Part shown: in pieces, positions 17,701-25,768 of the stretch | Layout of the letters: each line of letters opens with the position of its first letter | How positions within the stretch are numbered: position 1 is the first letter of the stretch | The notes under the pieces: generated by a model | What the model saw: only the letters and a program-made list of their open reading frames with translations | Told to the model about the DNA's origin: nothing | The model's database searches: none | Position numbers and translations under genes: made by a program | Source of the DNA: Planctomycetia bacterium | GTDB lineage: Bacteria; Planctomycetota; Phycisphaerae; Phycisphaerales; SM1A02 | NCBI GenBank assembly: GCA_005799495.1 | Contig: SYGP01000031.1 | Span: 62,001-126,000 of the forward strand | Direction of reading: 5' to 3' | DNA length: 64,000 nt

Positions 17701-18600
17701 GCTCGATGCGCCCACATCCGAGGCACAGGAGGTCCAGCTCCAACCGAGCGCGTGAAGTTCGCGCGCCAGCGCGGACTCTCCGGAGTCGCTGGTGCGCTCA
17801 GCAACCGACCCATGCAGGAGCGCGATCGCCGCTGCTGCGCCGTCGGGGTGGTTCACGCGATCAGCGCACTTGCGAAACGCTCCCATATCGAGGGGCACAC
17901 GCTCGCTGCCGTCTGGCGCATGCCGTACTCGAACGCCGACTGCGCTCACTTGGACATGCGACGGTTTCGATGGAGAAGCAGCGAAGATGTCCGTGCGGCG
18001 TTGGTCGCCGATGGCGAGAAGATCCTCGATGCCTTCATTGGTGAAGAGCACGACGGGGGTCGTCTGCCGCTCGAGCAGGGCGTTCGTCCCCCGCGTCGTC
18101 CCGATTCGCAGTCGACACTCCGTCAGCGGAACGCTCTCGCTTCGCCCGAGTGCGACTCGAAGTGCAAGGATGGGCGCTTCGTACGGCGCGCATAGATCGA
18201 CGAGCGAACCGGCGGGGGGCAGGGGGTGTCCCGTCTCAGGGCAGTGGCTACAGCGCACCTCCACATGGGTTGCCCCGCCGAGTGCGCGGCGAAGGTGCGC
18301 CTCGTCCACGATCGACCCTGTCGCGCCCTGCGCGTGGCTGCGAGGGCCAGCCGCGAGGGGCACGATGCGGAATCCGATCAGCAGGTCCGGGTTGACCGAG
18401 TGCGAGAACGACAGGTCCAGACGCAGTCGATCTGCAGCGCGCTCCGCAGCGATGACGCGAGCGCGCAGCGCAGAAGTACTGAGCACCTTGGCGCGGCGGA
18501 CATCACCTTGCGAGGAGATGGCGATGCAGTCCGTGAATGTGCCGCCGGAGTCCACGCCGACATCCCACACGATCGGTCGCTGCGGATCGGACTCGGACAT
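14749..18600 (-). CDS. Fused HyuA-HyuB protein, 5-oxoprolinase/hydantoinase-like
   Basis: 1283 residues, the length of single-chain ATP-dependent 5-oxoprolinases (about 1280). The HyuA half carries the two actin-like ATPase signatures DSGGTFTDC (residues 17-25) and TLDMGGTSADVARID (about 375-390). The HyuB half starts near residue 765 and contains GDVALVNHPRFGGSHLPDLT, AFAANRAHHAEIGG and the glycine-rich end TPGGGGWGSP. The likely reaction is ATP-dependent opening of 5-oxoproline to glutamate, but hydantoinase-type substrates are equally compatible with the sequence. The chosen ATG at 18600 is the last before the ATPase motif; the longer open frame upstream is antisense to waaA. It is divergent from waaA by 39 bases. 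Confidence 0.9.
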   Translation of the reverse strand: MSESDPQRPIVWDVGVDSGGTFTDCIAISSQGDVRRAKVLSTSALRARVIAAERAADRLRLDLSFSHSVNPDLLIGFRIVPLAAGPRSHAQGATGSIVDEAHLRRALGGATHVEVRCSHCPETGHPLPPAGSLVDLCAPYEAPILALRVALGRSESVPLTECRLRIGTTRGTNALLERQTTPVVLFTNEGIEDLLAIGDQRRTDIFAASPSKPSHVQVSAVGVRVRHAPDGSERVPLDMGAFRKCADRVNHPDGAAAAIALLHGSVAERTSDSGESALARELHALGWSWTSCASDVGASSRFEPRARAAVVDAALSGPVGEFVANIIRQSQGADVRMLTSSGGVAPAAHFRPRESLLSGPAGGVVAAAACACAAGFRHVVTLDMGGTSADVARIDGHAALTNETRVGDAILGAPSVAVESVAAGGGSIVWWDGTALRVGPRSAGAFPGPASYGCGGPLTITDCNLLLGRIDPTASTIPLDIAAAQLAARSLCADIRRGGRNLDETALLEQAIAIAEETMAGALRSVTVRQGVDPAQHALLSFGGSGGLHACSLAERLGIDTVIIPLDAGILCAAGALTAPTTKILHRVLLRPLDAPGLEPIGDVVRRMCDEALSLLASIDPHGSDGTIARCELHLRLTGQESTIQLPVDPCAASEPDPRSIATHFRNAYRAIHGFDPHAHDRIEVESLLVEAAGRSAALPLAPVEAAAAQPDARGLVRLSGASVWVAQGWTSHADASGAIILRRGRTHEVQHTRDARALSCGADEVSAARAIAIAFDMGETLRRIAVSPNIRDRLDYSCGILSAQGRLVVNAPHIPVHLGALGPCVRAVVEALPLREGDVALVNHPRFGGSHLPDLTVITPIHHCGKLVAFAANRAHHAEIGGTRPGSMPPDATCLAEEGVVIEPMRIVEGGVLQLDRLTRVLGEARHPSRMPADNIADLRGQIAANALAAARIRELLDDSGSDCVLRVDALLAAASRHAAQRVIAALPSDVATAAERLDDGSMLCVRVERSPCRTRLHMDFTGSAPQHARNLNAPLAVTRAVVMYTMRVLAGLQMGSDGPAFPMHEALLDAVDITVPRGSILHPDFSGSPDQCPACAIGQTETSQRLVDALWQALDIAACSQGTINNLLFGSTSLGFYETIAGGAGATQAAHGTSAVHTHISNTRLTDAEVLERRYPVRLETLRLRRGSGGDGLHRGGDGIIRRLRFLEPVELSFLSQRRESSPRGSHGGCDGARGSQRILRANGAVEQVPGITAAHLSSGDAFEVATPGGGGWGSPATAKG

Positions 18601-18639
18601 GCAGGCGAGCCTATCGCGGTCGGCTAGCCTCTGCGGGGA

Positions 18640-19920
18640 ATGCTCATGCTGGTGGACATCGCGTTCGCGCTGTTCGCCCTCGTCACCCTGCCAGTCTGGC
18701 TGACGGCGATGTGGTGGAAGGGAAAACTGCGCACAGACTGGCCAGCCCGTCTGGGGCTTCGCCGACCTGTCGTTTCCCTTGGACCGCGGCGGGCTGGTGT
18801 GCCGCGCATCCTGCTGCACGCCGTGTCTGTCGGGGAGGTCCAGGCAATCGCCCCGCTCGCGGAACTGCTGCGCAGCGATGCCGAGGTGGTCGTCAGCGTG
18901 ACGACTGACACGGGAATCATTCGCGCGCGGCAGCGGCTCGGCGACATACCTGTTGTGCGCTTTCCCTTTGACTTCTCCTGGGCGATGCGTGGACTGCTCG
19001 AGGCCGTCCAACCCGATGTCGTCGTGCTGGCGGAGTTGGAACTGTGGCCCAACTGCTCGGCCCTCTGCGCGCGTCGCGGCATTCGCATCGGGGTGGTGAA
19101 CGGTCGACTGAGTCCGCGCAGTTTTCGCCGGTACAAGCGCGTGCGTTGGCTGCTGCAACCCATGTTCCGCCGACTCTCGTTCGTGGCCGCGCAAGACCGC
19201 GCCTACGCAGATCGCTTCGTGGCGATGGGGGTGGATCCTGCGCGGGTGTCCGTGACTGGAACGATGAAGTGGGACAGCGCCACACACGGTGGCGTCCAGG
19301 GCGCTGATGCGCTTGCCGCAGCCATGGGCATCGACCGCACGAAGCCTCTCGTGGTCGCTGGGTCGACCGCACCAGGCGAAGAGGCGTTGCTGCACGCCGC
19401 CTGTCCTGCTGGCGTTCAACTGCTGTGCGCCCCGCGAAAGCCGGAGTGGTTCGCACAAGCGGCGGCGTCGATGCCGGGCTGCGTACGCCGAAGCGAGCGG
19501 CGCGAGGGTCGACACGATTCCCCGTCGAGCGGTCGCTTCTTGCTCGACACGATCGGTGAGCTCCGTGCCGCGTACGCGCTTGCCGATGTGGTGGTGATCG
19601 GCCGATCATTCGGCGTGCTGCATGGTTCCGACATGATGGAACCTGCGGCGCTTGGGAAGGCAGTCATCGTCGGTCCGCGGGTCGGCGACTTTCAGTCCAC
19701 CGCGGATGCGCTGCTGGGCGGTGATGCGATGGTGCAGGTGAACGCCGGCGAACTGCCTGCTGCGATCCGTGCGCTGGTGAATGATCCCGCGCGCCGCGCG
19801 CAGTTGGCGGAGAACGCCCGAGCGGTGATCGCGCGCGAGCGGGGGGCCACCGCGCGAAGTGCAGCGGTCATTCGCGCGGCGACTGCGAGCCATCCTGTGA
19901 AGCGCGGTGGGGGGGCATGA
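18640..19920 (+). CDS. waaA: 3-deoxy-D-manno-octulosonic acid (Kdo) transferase
   Basis: Membrane-associated GT30 glycosyltransferase that adds Kdo from CMP-Kdo to lipid A precursor on the inner leaflet. 426 residues with an N-terminal membrane anchor (IAFALFALVTLPVWLTAMWW). Visible family blocks are HAVSVGEVQAIAPL, AELELWPNCSALCARRGI, NGRLSPRSFRRY, GSTAPGEEALL, and near the end GRSFGVLHGSDMMEPAALGKAVIVGP. A GGGGA box precedes the start. The stop overlaps the thiL start (ATGA). Its presence implies that the organism makes a Kdo-lipid A type outer membrane. Confidence 0.93.
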   Translation: MLMLVDIAFALFALVTLPVWLTAMWWKGKLRTDWPARLGLRRPVVSLGPRRAGVPRILLHAVSVGEVQAIAPLAELLRSDAEVVVSVTTDTGIIRARQRLGDIPVVRFPFDFSWAMRGLLEAVQPDVVVLAELELWPNCSALCARRGIRIGVVNGRLSPRSFRRYKRVRWLLQPMFRRLSFVAAQDRAYADRFVAMGVDPARVSVTGTMKWDSATHGGVQGADALAAAMGIDRTKPLVVAGSTAPGEEALLHAACPAGVQLLCAPRKPEWFAQAAASMPGCVRRSERREGRHDSPSSGRFLLDTIGELRAAYALADVVVIGRSFGVLHGSDMMEPAALGKAVIVGPRVGDFQSTADALLGGDAMVQVNAGELPAAIRALVNDPARRAQLAENARAVIARERGATARSAAVIRAATASHPVKRGGGA

Positions 19921-20852
19921 GCGGGCGACAGTCCATCGAAGAAGCCGTCATCGCGCGCGCGGTGCAGCTCGCGGGACTCCCGAGCGTGCGTGCGCCGATC
20001 GGTGCGGGCGATGACATGGCGCTGGTCTCTGTCGGTCCTGCCAAGGTCCTCGTCGCCGTCGATCAAGTTGTGGAGGGAGTTCACTTTCGCACGGGAACGC
20101 CGCTCGATCTTGTTGCACGCAAGGCCGTCGCGCGAAGCGTGAGCGACATCGCTGCGATGGGTGCGCTCCCTGCAGCGTGTGTGGCCGCGGCAACACTGCC
20201 AAACGATATGAGCGCGGCGGACGCGCAACGGCTCGTCGGTGCCGTTGCACACTGGGCACACTCATTCGACTGCCCGCTCGTGGGGGGCGACACTTCCGTT
20301 CACACGGGCATCGGCGCACCTCTGACGCTGTCCGTGACCGTGCTGGCATCCGTTCGTGCGGATGGCATCATCGCGCGGCGGAGCGGCGCATGTGCGGGCG
20401 ACACACTGTTGCTCGGCGGCGCAGTCGGCGGCTCGTTCGGTGCCGATGGACTCGGTCGGCACCTGCACATCGAACCGCGCATTTCGCAGGCCCAGCGGTT
20501 GATCGATGCGCTCGGAGCAAAGGTTCACGCGATGATCGACATCAGCGATGGACTCGGGCGTGATGCGGCACGCGTGGCGCACGCATCGGGTGCGCGAACG
20601 GGGCGCGCGCTGCAAGCGAGGCTGCGCGGCGATCGGATCCCGCTTCGGGATGGTGCCACGCTGCGGCAGGGGCTCTGCGACGGCGAGGATCATGAACTGC
20701 TTGCGGCGATCGATGCGGACGCAGCGATTCCCGAGGGTTGGACTGCCATCGGAAGCATGGCGACACCGTCACTCGGCGATGCGCGTGGCTGTGTCGTGGA
20801 CGCGGCCGGCAGCGATCAGGACGCCTCCGATCTTGGATGGACGCATGGATGA
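19917..20852 (+). CDS. thiL: Thiamine-monophosphate kinase
   Basis: Phosphorylates thiamine monophosphate to the pyrophosphate cofactor using ATP. 311 residues with the PurM/ThiL-type fold. Key segments are GAGDDMALV near residue 29, VDQVVEGVHFRTG near 49, ARKAVARSVSDIAAMGA near 67, GGDTSVHTG near 122, and a C-terminal IDISDGLGRDAARVA near 206, with metal-binding Asp residues in the expected places. It overlaps waaA by four bases and tsaE by eight, so the three genes are probably translationally coupled, although their pathways are unrelated. Confidence 0.93.
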   Translation: MSGRQSIEEAVIARAVQLAGLPSVRAPIGAGDDMALVSVGPAKVLVAVDQVVEGVHFRTGTPLDLVARKAVARSVSDIAAMGALPAACVAAATLPNDMSAADAQRLVGAVAHWAHSFDCPLVGGDTSVHTGIGAPLTLSVTVLASVRADGIIARRSGACAGDTLLLGGAVGGSFGADGLGRHLHIEPRISQAQRLIDALGAKVHAMIDISDGLGRDAARVAHASGARTGRALQARLRGDRIPLRDGATLRQGLCDGEDHELLAAIDADAAIPEGWTAIGSMATPSLGDARGCVVDAAGSDQDASDLGWTHG

Positions 20853-21324
20853 TGCGAGCATGATCGATCTCACCATGAGCGTCGAACTGGCAGATGTGAA
20901 CGCCACCGAGGCACTCGGTGCGCGCATCGGTCGAGCGCTGAGAGCCGGCGATCTCGTGGCGCTCGATGGACCGCTCGGAAGCGGCAAGACATGTCTCGTT
21001 CGTGGCATTGCACACGGCATGGGCATCGACGGAGCACTCGTGACGAGCCCATCGTTCATCCTGATGCAGCGCTATGGCGGAGGATCCGTTGGGCTGGTGC
21101 ATATGGATGCATGGCGCATGCGGAGCGAGCATGATCTGGGGGATCTTGGGTTTGACGAATTGCTGTCCTCACGCAGCGATGTGGTCGCCGTGGAGTGGCC
21201 CACCAAGGTTGCATCCGCGCTGCCTGCAGCGCGAGTGTGGATCACGATCACCGTCACACCGCAGGACACGCGCATAGTGCGCGTGGACGATCAGCGGGCA
21301 TGCGGCGGGGTGCGCGGCGGCTGA
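20845..21324 (+). CDS. tsaE: tRNA t6A biosynthesis ATPase TsaE
   Basis: Small ATPase needed with TsaB, TsaC and TsaD to form N6-threonylcarbamoyl-adenosine in tRNA. 159 residues with the Walker A motif DGPLGSGKTCL near residue 45, the SPSF block (VTSPSFILMQRY) near 70, HMDAWRM near 88, DLGDLGFDELL near 98 and the closing EWP near 118. In-frame ATGs at 20845, 20860 and 20875 are possible starts; the first overlaps thiL by eight bases and is preferred. The 3' end overlaps the convergent Fur gene by 34 bases. TsaB, TsaC and TsaD are not in the window. Confidence 0.93.
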   Translation: MDDASMIDLTMSVELADVNATEALGARIGRALRAGDLVALDGPLGSGKTCLVRGIAHGMGIDGALVTSPSFILMQRYGGGSVGLVHMDAWRMRSEHDLGDLGFDELLSSRSDVVAVEWPTKVASALPAARVWITITVTPQDTRIVRVDDQRACGGVRGG

Positions 21325-21815
21325 TGGCGCGCAGGGTGCGCCTTGTGTGCCTCGCCCTCGGGGCTGACCGCGTAGATCTGGAACCGATGTCCAATAGGGC
21401 TCCACCCGAGTTCCTTGCAGATGCGATTTCGGACCGCGATGAGTTCCTCGCTTTGGAACTCGATGAGACGCCCAGTCTTCATGCACACCATGTGGTCGCG
21501 CGGTTGTTTGCCGTAGATGAGCTGAAAGTGCGACTGCTTGGAGTTGAACAGCGCCTGCACGATGATGCCGGCATCCTGCAGAAGATGGATGGTTCGGTAA
21601 AGCGTTGCCTTCGATACGCGATGACTCCGCCGCCGCAGTTCAAGCAGCAGTTCTTCCGCCTCGAAGACGCCGTCGCGAGCGATGATGGCATCGAGCACAT
21701 CCGCGCGTTCGTTCGTGTACTTCAGCCCTCGCGACTTCAGATAGCGGCGGAACACGGAGCAGAGTGGTGCCATCGGCTGCTGCGGAACGGGCGAAGGGTG
21801 ATCGCTTGAAACCAT
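21291..21815 (-). CDS. Fur-family transcriptional regulator lacking the CxxC zinc pair
   Basis: 174 residues with a winged-helix N-terminal domain (FRRYLKSRGLKYTNERADVL; recognition region RVSKATLYRTIHLLQDAGI) and a Fur-type C-terminal half (LIYGKQPRDHMVCMKTGRL, EFQSEEL). In canonical Fur/Zur/PerR, the block after DH is C-x-x-C; here only the first Cys remains (C-M-K-T). The His-rich HHHDH run is also reduced to a single DH. The ligand therefore cannot be predicted. Alternative starts at 21815 and 21773 are both possible; neither has a strong ribosome site. It is the last gene after typA-lysC-kinase on this strand and converges with tsaE. Confidence 0.85.
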   Translation of the reverse strand: MVSSDHPSPVPQQPMAPLCSVFRRYLKSRGLKYTNERADVLDAIIARDGVFEAEELLLELRRRSHRVSKATLYRTIHLLQDAGIIVQALFNSKQSHFQLIYGKQPRDHMVCMKTGRLIEFQSEELIAVRNRICKELGWSPIGHRFQIYAVSPEGEAHKAHPARHQPPRTPPHAR

Positions 21816-21894
21816 GTGTGGCGATGCTGAAGTTGCGGGTGAGAAAGGGATTCGATGTCCCGAAGGTCCGAGAATGGCTGTTCTGTAAAACGGT

Positions 21895-24480
21895 CTAGCG
21901 GTTGGCGTACTCCGCGAGCAAGCCCTCAATGTCCGAGACTTCTGCGGCATTGTTGAGCGCCTCTGCCGCCGACCGCGCCTGCTCGAGCCACCGCACCGCA
22001 TCATCGTGATTCCCCAAGTCGGCTGCCGCCCGTCCCGCAGTCTTCAGTGCCACAAGCCGCATGCTCTCTGGGATCGCCCCTGCAGTCGCCTGCGCATAAG
22101 GCGTGGCGGTCTCGAGCGCGTCCTTCGCGCGCCCCAACTTCAGGTACTGCCTCGCAAGCGACACCGCGGGTCCAGCAGCCTGGCGATTGCCGGCGCCATG
22201 GAGGCCATGAAGACCGGCCACCGATTCCTCCCAAAGCGGGATCGCGTCTTCTGCTCGGTTCATCTCCGTGGCGTACAGGAAGGCAAGGTTATGAAGGGAA
22301 TTCAGCGTCGACGGATTGCGATCACCAAGGGCACGACGCTTCCGAGCAATGTTGTCGAGGTACACAACTTCCGCCTCGTCATGCCGACTCTGCATTTCGA
22401 GAACCATCCCGAGATTCGATTGAACGGTCAGCGTTGTCTTCGCATCGGGCCCAGACTTTGCTTCGAAGCGAGCCAGCAAGTCGCGGTAAATGGACTCCGC
22501 TTCGTCCAGACGCTTGGTGTCTCGCAGAATCCCAGCAAGGTTGTTTCGAGCAATCAAGGTATGTGGATGACTCTCGCCAAGAACCCGTGACATGCCATCC
22601 GCCACGGATCGAAGCGCTTCTTCCGATGCGCGAACCTCGCCAAGCGACTTGAGCACGACCGCAAGATTGTTCAATGCCAGCAGCGAATCGGGCGCGTCGG
22701 CCCCGAATACGCGGGTTCGGATGGCGACGGACTCCTCCAAGGTCTTCCGAGCCGCTTCCACCTTTCCTGTGCGGCGCAGCACATCTCCGAGGTTGTCGAG
22801 CGACCGCAGCGTGCTTGGATGCTCGATTCCGAGTGCTGACCGCTTGCGCGAAATGACATCTGCATACAGTTCTGCCGCCTCGCCGAGCCGCCCCTGTTCG
22901 TCGCGAAGCCAGGCCAAATTGTGCATCGAGATCAGCAGGTGCTCATGTCCCTCGGGAAACACGCGCTTGCGGATCTCAAGGACTTGCTCAAACAGAGGCG
23001 CGGCCACATCACGCTGCCCGTTGAGCAGCAACGCATTGGCGAGTTCGTTTCGCGCAACCAGCAGCCGACTGTTTTCTGGATCGTGATGATCGCTGAGCAA
23101 CTGCTCATGAATGCGCAGATGCTTCAACGCCAGGTCGTATTTTCCGATGGCGCGATACGCGATTCCGGCGACCGAATGTGCATCGGCAGCGAGTTCCACG
23201 TCGTCGGCAAACACGCGGTCGATGTCGGCCACAGTCTTCGCCAAGATGACTTCCAGCAGCCGCGTATCCATTCCCTTCGCGGTATCTGGGTCCACGGCGC
23301 CCAGCATGGTGGTGTTGAAGTCGTGCAAGCGTGTGGCGCGCGCAAGCTGAAGGCGGGCCTCGGACAATCCCATTGCCATCAAGATCACGCCCGTCGCCAC
23401 CGCGGCTGCCGCGACTCCGGTCGCAGCGATGGCAATCCGATGTCGGCGCCCAAACAGGCGTAGGCGTGTCAGCGTCGGCGCGAGCGACGCCTCCACTGGC
23501 TCGTGCGCGAGGAAACGGCGGAGATCCGTCGAGAGCGCGTGGCATGTCGGGTATCGATCGTCCCCGAGCGGTTCGAGACATCGCAGGACGACCGCATCGA
23601 GCTGCCCCGTCACGCGGCGGATCAGTTGAGAAAGCGTCGCACTGCGCCGCTTGGCAACCGCTTCCGCTTCCGACGGCGTGTTGGCGGCAGCCATGCGAAG
23701 GCGAGCACTCGGGGGCAACACACGTGACTCCAGCAGTCGCCGAAGTTCGGCGGGTGCCGTGGAACGCAGCGCGCCGAGATCGCGCGCCGGCAGTCCCGCG
23801 ACCAGCTGATGGAGCGCCAAGCCAAGCGCGTAGATGTCGGTGCGCGTGTCCAGGACGGCGGTCTCATCGCACTGCTCGGGTGCCATCGCGTCCAGCGTTC
23901 CGACCGCTTCGCGTGCCTGCCGGTCGTGCACGGCGTCGATTCCCTCAAACAGGCGCGACACTCCAAAGTCGATGATCTTGACAACCGGCTGGCCATCGAT
24001 TTCGCGCACAAGAATGTTGGCGGACTTGAGATCGAGGTGGATGATGCCGCGGGCATGAGCATGCTGCACGGCGAGGACCACCTGTTGCATCACGCCGAGC
24101 CGATCATCGAGCGACAACTGACGGGCATCGCACCACTCGAGCAGCGGCTGACCATCCACCCATTCCATCAGCAGATAGGGGCGACCATCATCCATTTCCC
24201 CTGCCGAAAACACTTGCGCGATGTTGGGATGGCTCAACTGCGCCAACAACTGACCCTCGGAGTCGAAGCGCGCCCGCGTCGCCGCGCTCGGCATCATCGA
24301 ACGCAGCACCTTCACCGCGACCTTGCGAACAAGCGCCCCCTGCTGCTCGCACAGCCACACGCAGCCGAAACCGCCCGAGGCGATCAGACGTTCCGGCTTG
24401 ATGCCGCGAAGACTCGGCGGGCGCTCATCGGTGCTTCCTCCGGCGCCACTCCACAAAGCATGACTTGGGACCCCGCTCAT
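21895..24480 (-). CDS. Transmembrane Ser/Thr protein kinase with TPR repeats
   Basis: 861 residues in PknB/Stk style. The kinase domain spans about residues 27-300, with a Gly-rich loop (IASGGFGCVWL), catalytic Lys (KVAVKVL), IIHLDLKSANIL catalytic loop, IIDFGVSRL and MAPEQ. The usual HRD is HLD, so it is a non-RD kinase; the catalytic Asp and Asn remain. A single membrane helix lies at about 348-370 (IAIAATGVAAAAVATGVIL). The rest is kinesin-light-chain-like TPR repeats (ISMHNLAWLRDEQGRLGEAA and similar), presumably on the other side of the membrane. It is six bases downstream of lysC and 79 bases upstream of the Fur gene. Confidence 0.92.
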   Translation of the reverse strand: MSGVPSHALWSGAGGSTDERPPSLRGIKPERLIASGGFGCVWLCEQQGALVRKVAVKVLRSMMPSAATRARFDSEGQLLAQLSHPNIAQVFSAGEMDDGRPYLLMEWVDGQPLLEWCDARQLSLDDRLGVMQQVVLAVQHAHARGIIHLDLKSANILVREIDGQPVVKIIDFGVSRLFEGIDAVHDRQAREAVGTLDAMAPEQCDETAVLDTRTDIYALGLALHQLVAGLPARDLGALRSTAPAELRRLLESRVLPPSARLRMAAANTPSEAEAVAKRRSATLSQLIRRVTGQLDAVVLRCLEPLGDDRYPTCHALSTDLRRFLAHEPVEASLAPTLTRLRLFGRRHRIAIAATGVAAAAVATGVILMAMGLSEARLQLARATRLHDFNTTMLGAVDPDTAKGMDTRLLEVILAKTVADIDRVFADDVELAADAHSVAGIAYRAIGKYDLALKHLRIHEQLLSDHHDPENSRLLVARNELANALLLNGQRDVAAPLFEQVLEIRKRVFPEGHEHLLISMHNLAWLRDEQGRLGEAAELYADVISRKRSALGIEHPSTLRSLDNLGDVLRRTGKVEAARKTLEESVAIRTRVFGADAPDSLLALNNLAVVLKSLGEVRASEEALRSVADGMSRVLGESHPHTLIARNNLAGILRDTKRLDEAESIYRDLLARFEAKSGPDAKTTLTVQSNLGMVLEMQSRHDEAEVVYLDNIARKRRALGDRNPSTLNSLHNLAFLYATEMNRAEDAIPLWEESVAGLHGLHGAGNRQAAGPAVSLARQYLKLGRAKDALETATPYAQATAGAIPESMRLVALKTAGRAAADLGNHDDAVRWLEQARSAAEALNNAAEVSDIEGLLAEYANR

Positions 24481-24486
24481 GGATGG

Positions 24487-25755
24487 CTAGATTCGTGAGG
24501 AATCGATCTGCATCGCAACGGTCGCGCTGTTTCCAAGCCCCAGACCGAACGCGGAGTGAACCGTTTCGAGGGCGCGCTGACCCTCCGCGTGGTCGATGAT
24601 GCAGCTGATCTTGATTTCGCTCGTCGTGATGTTGTGAATGCCGATTCCGGCATCGCCGAGCGCGCGGAACATCCGGCTCGCGACTCCCGCGTGGCTCTTC
24701 ATCCCCACGCCGACCACGGACACCTTGGCCAGTCCCACCTCGACTGACATCTCACCCTCACCCAGTTCAGCGAGTGTGCGCGCCACGATCTGCTTGGCAT
24801 CACCCAAATCCGGATGCTCCACCGTGAAGGCGATCATCGTTGCGGCCCCCTGCTCGGTCTGGACAATGTCATCGACGACGATATTCGAGTGTGCGAGCGC
24901 AGTGAACAGGCGCCCCTGCAGTCCGACGGCGTTGCGAACCTGTCGGATGCTGACCCGCCCAAGTTCATCCTTCAGTGCGCACCCGACAACGGCAAGTTCT
25001 TCCATCGATGCATTCTCCCGTGAAATCATGGTTCCCGAATCCGGCTTCTGGCTATGTCGAACGTGGATCGGCACACCGTACTTCTCGCCAAACAGCACGG
25101 CGCGCGCATGCATGACGCCCGCGCCCAGAGCCGCGAGTTCCAGCATTTCCTCGTAGGAAATGCGTGGCAACTTCACGGCATGACGCACCAGCCGCGGGTC
25201 TGCGGTGTACACGCCATCGACATCCGTGAATATCTCGCAGCAGCCTCCCTGCTCGCGCACGCGAAGCGCCGCCGCCAGGGCAACGGCGGTCGTATCGCTC
25301 CCGCCGCGACCGAGCGTCGTCAGCTCGCCTTCTTCGCTCGTGCCCTGAAACCCCGCCACGACAGGAATCTCGCCACGCGAGAGCATTCGCTCGAGCCGAC
25401 CACATTCGATCCGTGTGATGCGTGCACGCCCATGCACCCCGTCCGTTCGGATGCCGGCTTGCCCACCCGTCAGCGCCCCGGCCGAACACCCACGCTCGCG
25501 CAGCGCCATCGCCAACAGAGCCACGCTCGCCTGCTCCCCCGTCGCCATCAGCATGTCGAGTTCCCGGCGATCCGGCACGGGGCTGATCCGCTCGGCAAGT
25601 TCAATGAGGTCGTCCGTCGTGCGGCCCATCGCACTTGCCACGACCACCACATCGAACCCAGCCTCGCGAGCATCGGCAACACGCGACGCGGCTCGGCGAA
25701 TGCGATCCGGATCGGAAACGCTCGTACCGCCGAACTTCTGGACGATCGTCGGCAT
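24487..25755 (-). CDS. lysC: Aspartate kinase
   Basis: First step of the aspartate family pathway (lysine, threonine, methionine and diaminopimelate). 422 residues with the amino-acid kinase domain starting VQKFGGTSVSD, then VVVVASAMGRTTDDL near 38, TLGRGGSDTTAVALAAAL near 170 and FTDVDGVYTADPR near 198. Two C-terminal ACT domains follow (VSIRQVRNAVGLQGRLF and VSVVGVGMKSHAGVASRMF), the usual feedback-binding site. The size fits the monofunctional class. It is 13 bases downstream of typA and six upstream of the kinase gene. Confidence 0.95.
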   Translation of the reverse strand: MPTIVQKFGGTSVSDPDRIRRAASRVADAREAGFDVVVVASAMGRTTDDLIELAERISPVPDRRELDMLMATGEQASVALLAMALRERGCSAGALTGGQAGIRTDGVHGRARITRIECGRLERMLSRGEIPVVAGFQGTSEEGELTTLGRGGSDTTAVALAAALRVREQGGCCEIFTDVDGVYTADPRLVRHAVKLPRISYEEMLELAALGAGVMHARAVLFGEKYGVPIHVRHSQKPDSGTMISRENASMEELAVVGCALKDELGRVSIRQVRNAVGLQGRLFTALAHSNIVVDDIVQTEQGAATMIAFTVEHPDLGDAKQIVARTLAELGEGEMSVEVGLAKVSVVGVGMKSHAGVASRMFRALGDAGIGIHNITTSEIKISCIIDHAEGQRALETVHSAFGLGLGNSATVAMQIDSSRI

Positions 25756-25768
25756 GACCCCTTCGATG

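Noticed and set aside
18601-19515. Upstream extension of the oxoprolinase frame
   Set aside because: Antisense to waaA; the ATPase signature DSGGTFTD starts just after the ATG at 18600.
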